From NCBI GenBank assembly GCA_039029935.1, contig JBCCFC010000743.1, forward strand, positions 1 through 6,892: DNA of 6,892 bases, read 5' to 3'. The translations under genes and the position numbers were made by a program. The DNA comes from G039029935 sp039029935 (lineage in GTDB: Bacteria; Chloroflexota; Anaerolineae; Caldilineales; Caldilineaceae). Of the stretch, positions 1-6,400 are shown piece after piece (position 1 is the stretch's first letter; each line of letters begins with the position of its first letter). The notes under the pieces were generated by a model. The model saw nothing but the letters and a program-made list of their open reading frames with translations, searched no databases and had not been told where the DNA came from.

Positions 1-110
1 AAAATTGAACACCTACCGGAGGTCCCCACCACTCACCGCACAGGCAATTTCAGCGTTCGGCAAAATCTTTTCGGGAAAATCAGGAAAAACGTGGTTTATA
101 TCTATGTGAG
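1..110. other. leading non-coding stretch, nothing identified
   Basis: I see no supported gene, RNA or clear promoter here. Frame 1 is open from base 1 to a TAG at 199-201, but that peptide runs straight into the palindromic repeat and has no recognisable motif, so it is not called. A short near-palindrome (TTTTC at 68-72 and GAAAA at 75-79) has almost no loop and is not convincing as a hairpin. The 3' end of an upstream gene or its trailer could lie here. Confidence 0.5.
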
Positions 111-210
111 TGAAACCATACTACAGCGGATTTGGGTGGGGAACGGATTTCTGCATCCGCGCGCAAGAAAAAAATCCGTTTTGCGCCCAAATCCGTTGTA
201 GTAATTTCGT
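111..210. repeat. tandem palindromic repeat, copy 1
   Basis: First copy of a unit that recurs 102 bases downstream. Its outer arms, 119-136 and 186-203, pair over 18 positions with one exception (G126 opposite T196, which would be a G-U pair in RNA). Inner arms 142-150 (AACGGATTT) and 172-180 (AAATCCGTT) pair perfectly around a 21-base loop. The word CGGATT or its complement AATCCG occurs four times in the order forward, forward, reverse, reverse. No T-run follows the right arm, so it does not look like an intrinsic terminator. It could be a MITE-like or REP-like dispersed element, or a structured leader or trailer. I do not recognise the family. Confidence 0.8.
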
Positions 211-211
211 C

Positions 212-311
212 TGAAAACCATACGACAGCGGATTAAGGCAGGGAACGGATTACGACATCTGCGAGCGAGAAAAATCCGTTCCCCTATCCCAAATCCGTTG
301 TAGTAATTCAT
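212..311. repeat. tandem palindromic repeat, copy 2
   Basis: Second copy, the same length as the first and offset by exactly 102 bases at both outer arms. The outer arms are 221-234 and 292-305, with one mismatch (G224/A302) and one G-T pair (G228/T298). The inner stem is longer than in copy 1: 241-251 pairs perfectly with 273-283 over 11 bases, around a loop at 252-272. Arms are conserved between copies (for example 10 of 10 at 139-148 versus 241-250 and at 189-198 versus 291-300) while loops and joining bases differ, which suggests that structure is what is kept. It ends about 40 bases before the start codon at 348, so it may lie in the 5' leader of the mRNA. Confidence 0.8.
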
Positions 312-325
312 ACGTCAAAGAAAAC

Positions 326-332
326 AAAGGGA
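326..332 (+). promoter_or_regulatory. weak Shine-Dalgarno-like AAAGGGA
   Basis: The only purine-rich element close to the start is AAAGGGA, which ends 15 bases before ATG 348. That is longer than the usual 5-10 base spacing, so it is a weak ribosome site at best. The start is supported mainly by other facts: the frame is closed by TAA at 234-236, 348 is the first in-frame ATG after it, and a good signal peptide follows at once. I could not pick a convincing -35/-10 promoter pair. Confidence 0.3.
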
Positions 333-347
333 ACCATAACCAATATC

Positions 348-440
348 ATGCACACGGTTACGCATACAACCAAAACATTCATCTCAATCCTACTGGTGAC
401 AGCACTCTTGCTCACCAGCACACCACTATCATTGATGGCA
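348..440 (+). other. signal peptide, residues 1-31
   Basis: The first 31 residues have a short polar start with Lys9, a hydrophobic core at about 11-22 (F-I-S-I-L-L-V-T-A-L-L-L), and a likely cleavage site after L-M-A (A31), followed by Q-S-S-S. This is a standard Sec/SPase I layout. There is no lipobox cysteine, so a lipoprotein is unlikely. The following Ser-rich stretch (33-51) looks like a flexible spacer. Confidence 0.85.
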
Positions 441-3400
441 CAGTCAAGCAGCGTTGCGGTCAAGCCAACATCCCATTCATCGTCCCTATCATCATCGGGA
501 CTGCTCTTCCGCACACGCGTGACCATACGCACAGATATACAGTGGCGAACACTGGAACGGTTGGGTGTAGAGATTTTGGCGCAGGAGCAGGATAGTGCGC
601 TGGTCCTTGTGGATGACCAGCAACTGGCTGACCTTGCGCGGCTACGCTTTAACCCGACCGAGACCAATGCGGTCGAGACATTGGCGTCGGCCAATCAAAC
701 GTTGGCGGCGAGCATTCAACCGCTTTTGCAGCAACTCAGTGCTGTGCAGGCGGCTGGCACATCACGTACAGATATGCGGGCGGATGTACGGGCGGCGGTG
801 CGGACATCGGTGCAGTCATTGAGTGCGAGCCAACGCATGACGTTGCGGACATCACCGATGGTGGATGGTGACAACGATGGGCTGACCGACGACCAAGAGT
901 ACTTTTGGTGTACCGATCCGGCGCGGGCAGACAGTGATTTTGACGGGGTTGCCGATGGTGTGGAAGTTGATGCGCTCAAGGCGTGGCTCAACAACGAGCT
1001 CGCTGGCCCACCCAGCACAAACAAGCCCTTTTTGCAGTGGCCGCGCCATATTGATGGCTGTGTGGATGATGACTATGACTCTGTGCCCGATTTGGCCGAA
1101 TTGCAGGAATTGGGACTGAAAACGGGACCCAACACGGGACTGCGTGTGCCGTGGGAATCGACCGACAATGACAAATTTGATGATGGGCAGGAACTCTTTG
1201 GTGTGACCGATTGTCCGGGGGGCGACTCGTTTTGTGGCTATGGTGATCTGCCGCGCAGCCAAGATACAGGCTTTGTGGGTTCGACCATGCCGTCGTGGGT
1301 GGAGTCACCGGGCAATCATCCGCTGGTGGCGGCGTTTCCTGTACCGGAGGTGGATGTGGTGGCGTCGTCGTTGAAGGTGGAGACGGTGACGGTGGTGACG
1401 ACGGATCATGTGATTAGTGAAGGGTCGGAGAGATCATATAGCACAGCTAAGACAGAGGGGACAAGTAGTAGTGTTGCCGATACGGTTACATGGAATGAAT
1501 GGCAGGAAGTCAGCACGACAACACCGCTACATCATCGTATCTTGAATCCTCAGTTTAACCGTTCTGCTGATGCTAGTGGCACAAGTTTTGGTCTAAAAAT
1601 GGCCGGAGGTGCGCTTACAATTGCAGGTCTCGTCGGCGGTGCAATGTGTGTTGCAACTGTTGTATGTGGACTGGCCGCTGGTGTAGCAATTGTTGGCGCA
1701 GGTGCTTACATGGCCTCAGATATGCTGGATCAGATGGATTCTATCCAAGAACAGGCGAAAGCCAATAAGTGTGATACAGGACAAAGTAATCCTGCTTCAG
1801 GTCCTCAATGTTTTGCCGAGACACCACAGACAACACTTGTGCCAGCAGAGCAAACTGAGTCTCAAAATAGACCCGCCCATAGTACAGGTACAAGATATGA
1901 GAATACCTCTTCTTCAGCGTTAGTCCAGCCTGTTTATAATATTTCACATCCTGTACAACGCCCTGAGCGGACTGAAAGTGCTGGCAGTTCTGTTGGCGGC
2001 TCAAAAACAACAACACATACCCAATACGAAGAACACACCGTCACCAACGGCCAAGCCTTCTCTAGCGAAGAAGCATGGGGAACGGCAACGGCTGTTGATG
2101 CGGCCCACACTGCCGACCTCACCTTCTCCTACAAAATCCGCAATACGGGCACCGAATATGCCCGTGAAATCGCCAACCTCACCTTTAACCTCTATATCGG
2201 TGATGACCCCAACCCGGCCTACACTTATTTTGTGGCGGAGGATGTGGGGGGCAATGGCAAATTTGAAAACTTTATGCCCAGCGAGGAACATCCCTATACA
2301 TCACGCCGCATTCCGTTGAGTTTGGCACAGATGAAGGCGATTGATCTGGGCGCACCCATCCGCATTGTGGTCGAGGATTTTAGCTATGGTGCAGATGAAC
2401 TGTTCTATCAAAATGCGGCCAATGCGGGCATGATGGTGGCGATTGAGGATGGCACGGACGACGGCAATGAAGCCATTGACACCTATCTCATCCCGACATG
2501 GGGACAGGAGACGGTTCTTGATGTGTTGATGCGTTACTTCCCCTACGAAACCGATGACAATGACAGCATTATCGCTATCTGGACACCGGAGCAGGGCTAT
2601 GACCAGAACAACACGCCCTCTTGGTGTCAGGAGCCATTGCGCCCCAGCGACTTCCCCAGCAAGAGACTATGGTGCAAGCATACGCTCTCGACTGCCGATT
2701 GGTGGAATGTCTATACCGATGGTCTGGGTGATGGCAGTGAGGGCTTCCAGAATTCAATGGCGGCTCCCGAATCGACGGTGCTGTTCCGCTTTAACAAGGA
2801 CAGCGATTTGGATGGCTTTAGCGACCGCTCAGAGGCGCGGCTAGGGACCGATGCCAATGATGCCAGTTCTTTCCCGCAACCCGAAGTGCTAGCGGGACTA
2901 CATCAGATACGCACGGGCAACAACGTTGTCGCCACCCTCTCGCTGCTCAATCGCGGGTTTTATGATGCCTATGGCATGGAGGCGGTGATGGTTGCGCCGG
3001 ATGACTCGATTACCATCAACAACAACACCGTTGGTGGGTCGGGGCGCGTCCGTGCGCTCAATCAGGTCATCGTCGGCAGTCGCATCGCCATGCGTTCGCC
3101 CATCCCAGAGAACTGGACCAGCAACCAAAACGGCCATGCTGTGCCTGCGGTGGGTGGCTACTACACGGGTGGTCAGGAACGGGACTACACCTTTACAGTG
3201 AGTGGCTGCGGTTCGGGTGGCTGTAGCGTCGGTAGTGGTGACTGGACACTCAACTGGAACGATGGCGTGGGCAACAGTGGCTCTCTCTCCTTTGGGGCAG
3301 GCTATCAATCACCAACTTTTCTGCCATTGGGTAATTTTGGCGTTACGTTGGCCCTCTACAGCGGCTCGGTCAGCAATGGCGAGAGTTTTGTTGTTGAAGC

Positions 3401-6400
3401 GCGTACACCTCGTGATACGTTCCAATACACCATCAACCGTGAACCCTACACACAACCACTGGTGATTGTCTCCTACAACGACCCACAGGGCAACCACCGT
3501 TTTGTGCTGCCACCTGATGCCATGTCCCTGAGCGCACCGACTGACGACCTCAATCCGTTTGCAGGCATGATGCTGGGGGATGTGGGCGTTGAGCTTATCA
3601 CCGATGCGTCCTTTGAGACGGGTGAGAACGCGCTCAACCTGCTGGTCAACAACCCAACCGGGGAAACGCTGACCGATGCGCACCTCTTCCTTGAGTTCAT
3701 CAACACAGCGGGTGATGTCGTGGCCGAAGTGCCAACCAATGTCACCCTGCCATCGGGACCAACCTACACACCCGTGACTGTCAACACGGCTTCATTCAGC
3801 CCCGCCTATGATGACGAAAGCGACTATATCGTACTGGCCTTCCTCACCGACTACCAAGGCAACATCCTCGACACCGCTGGCCGTCCACTCTCCAGCTTCC
3901 AAGCCGACCCCAACCCCAAATTGGCGGTGGATGACAGTACACTGACTTGGAATGTCGGGACATTGCCCCAAGGCACACTGGCAACCTATCCGCTCTCGCT
4001 TGCCAATGCTGGGCATGGTCGTCTCTACACCTACCTCAGCCCCGCCACTGGCTTTTCACTGGCAACGGGCAATCGCACGATTGGCGCGGCGGGTGTAGGT
4101 GACTATGAGTTGTTGCTCAATACCGCTGACCTGTCCGTTGGTGCATTGGAGCAGACGCTGACCCTGAAATCGAGCGATCCCGATACACCGAGCCGTGAAC
4201 TGCGCGTTGTTGGCACGATTACCGCAGCCCCACCTGATGTTGCTGCTAGTGGGACGCAACGTCCGCTGGATGTGACTGTAACAATTACAGGCAGTCATAG
4301 TGCAGGTAATTGGGTGACATTTGAGCATGAACTTGGACCTGAACCAGCGAGTCTGCACCCTGCGAAGGTATACGACAGCGAATATAGCGCGTTGAAAGGC
4401 GTGGGCGACTATGCGACGGATTTTAGTCAAGGAGCAGCATATTCTGAATTGTTTGGTGATGGTAGCGATGGAGTGATGCCAACCAATGGCAATCTCAATA
4501 ATAACAATGGATTTGGTGCAGGCTATGTCAGTGGGAGCAAAGGCTCTACCAGTTTGAGTGTGACAGATCGTTATGGCGTTTCACGCATCAATCCAGGCGA
4601 TGTTGTTCTGATCCATCAAACCCAAGGCTCTGGTGTTGGATGTTGGGAGTTTAACAAGGCGGTCTCTGATTTTGGTGGTGGCACAGCAACCTATACATTG
4701 GAAAAACCACTTCAATGTACCTACTCAACCAACAGCGGCAATTACAATCGTGCGCAGATACTTCGTGTGCCACAGTACTCAATCTGTAATGTGACAGGAA
4801 CAGTGACACCTTTGCGCACCTGGAATGGATATGATGGCGGCATTCTGGCTATCTTCTGCCAAGTCTCTCTTGATGTCAGCGGCGGCATACATGCAAACGG
4901 TTATGGTTTCCGAGGGGGTATTTCTTATAATTCATCTGAACATCAAGGAGGAGGAACCGCACAAACTGGTGAGAATAGTTATCGTACGGGGCTATGGCAG
5001 GTATATGCTCATGGCAATGGTGGTGGCGGTGGGGTACAAAAGACTGGAGGCGCGCCTGGCGGCGGTGGCGGTGGACATGGTACCGCTGGCACTGCGGGTA
5101 CTGCGCATAAAGGTGGTATCGCTGGTTTAGCTGGTGGTACAGTTGGTAACGCAGATTTATCTAATATGCATTTCGGCGGTGCTGGTGGGGGTGGTGGCCG
5201 CGATCATTCCAACCCCGGCGGTCGAGGTGGGAATGGCGGTGGAATCGTTGTCATTTATGCAAGGACTATCACGCTGAATGGCTATATTACGGCACTTGGT
5301 AACAGAGGTGGGAATGGCACTCGAAATAACCCACCCCCCGAAGATAAATGGGGCGATTCCGGCGGCGGAGGTGGTGGAGCGAGTGGTTCAATTATCATTA
5401 GAGCACACACCGCCTCGCTAAGTGCAGGGCAGGTCTCTGTAACGAGCACTTCGGGCGGTTCCCCTGGGGGAACCTATGCTGGTTCTGGCGGTCGAGGTGG
5501 TCATGGGCGTGCTCTTATTGAATACTGTGAGTCCATTGATGGGGCAGCGCAACAAACGCGTACAGCCAGCACATTAGCACTTAGTTGTCACATCGCCGAA
5601 CAAGTGACAGAGGCCTCCTATAACCAAACCCGGCTCAACCTGCCTGAAACGTTTAATGAGGGCATGACCTACATCGTCCAGTTTGGTCACAAACTCGACT
5701 TCATCGAAGCAAGCGATCAAACCATCTCACTGCGTGTGCCAGCGGGCATGGTCAACACAGCGAAACTCGACGCCCTTGTCAGCGGCATCTCTGCCGACGC
5801 TACCCTGTCACTCGACATCGGCAATGATGATAGTATCGAATGGTCTGGCACAGTGACCAACACCTCAACGAACACACAGACAGATTTAGCCAACGCCTTC
5901 ACTGACTACTGGCGGTCACAAGGTTCACCCACAAGCGGGACATTGGATGTGCCTGTCAAAATCACGTTAAACCGAGCGGGGCAAGTGCTGCTCACCAATC
6001 TTCAGATGCAGACAACGGGGAGTCGTCTGCGCTATGTACAGGTCGATGCACAGAGCTACAGCACCTTCAGCCTTGACTTCCTCATGGGTGGCACAGGCAG
6101 CGTCGCTCTCGATATTGGCGATGATGGCTCTATCGACTGGAGTGCCGATGCGCAGAGTACACGTCAGTTGACGGGCAACCTCGCCACCGCGCTCAACAGC
6201 TATCTTGCAGGCAAGAGCGGTGCGGTCGCAGTCCCCATGCGCTTCTATGTGCCGGGCGACCAGACCGTTACGCTCAACAACTTTGACGCCACCGTCAACC
6301 GCACCCATTCACTGAGTTCACGTGACCTACGCGTCAGCAGTTCACAGACAGGCGACATCGAAGAGGGTGACATCGTGCCACTGCAAGCCACCATTCAGAA

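Noticed and set aside
1..201. Partial + strand frame open from base 1 to TAG at 199-201
   Set aside because: The last third lies in the palindromic repeat, no motif is recognisable, and 66 codons open by chance is plausible. It could still be the tail of an upstream gene, but the sequence does not show it.
119..305. Tandem palindromes as a CRISPR array or intrinsic terminators
   Set aside because: There are only two units, with the units themselves diverged and no unique spacers between identical repeats, so not CRISPR. The stems are not followed by a T-run, so not classical terminators.
102..311. Minus-strand open frame of 69 codons over the upstream repeats
   Set aside because: It only translates the two palindromic units, giving the same short peptide twice (N-Y-Y-N-G-F-G and R-N-P-F-P recur). 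No start signal or domain supports it.
308..694. Minus-strand open frame of 128 codons
   Set aside because: It overlaps the signal peptide and N-terminal domain of the large gene, is rich in Ser, Arg and Val as antisense shadows are, and shows no motif.
852..1262. Minus-strand frame of 136 codons, and similar antisense frames at 2898-3308, 3309-3683, 4056-4430 and 5967-6308
   Set aside because: All lie opposite the large coding frame, which has clear domains. They have no ribosome site or family signature and fit the expected effect of GC-rich coding DNA on the other strand.
4825..5130. Plus-strand frame of 101 codons inside the Gly-rich module
   Set aside because: It is an out-of-frame reading of Gly codons, with no domain and no upstream signal.
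5010..5528. Collagen-like triplet repeat
   Set aside because: Gly does not recur in a steady three-residue register; runs of several Gly alternate with hydrophobic strands.
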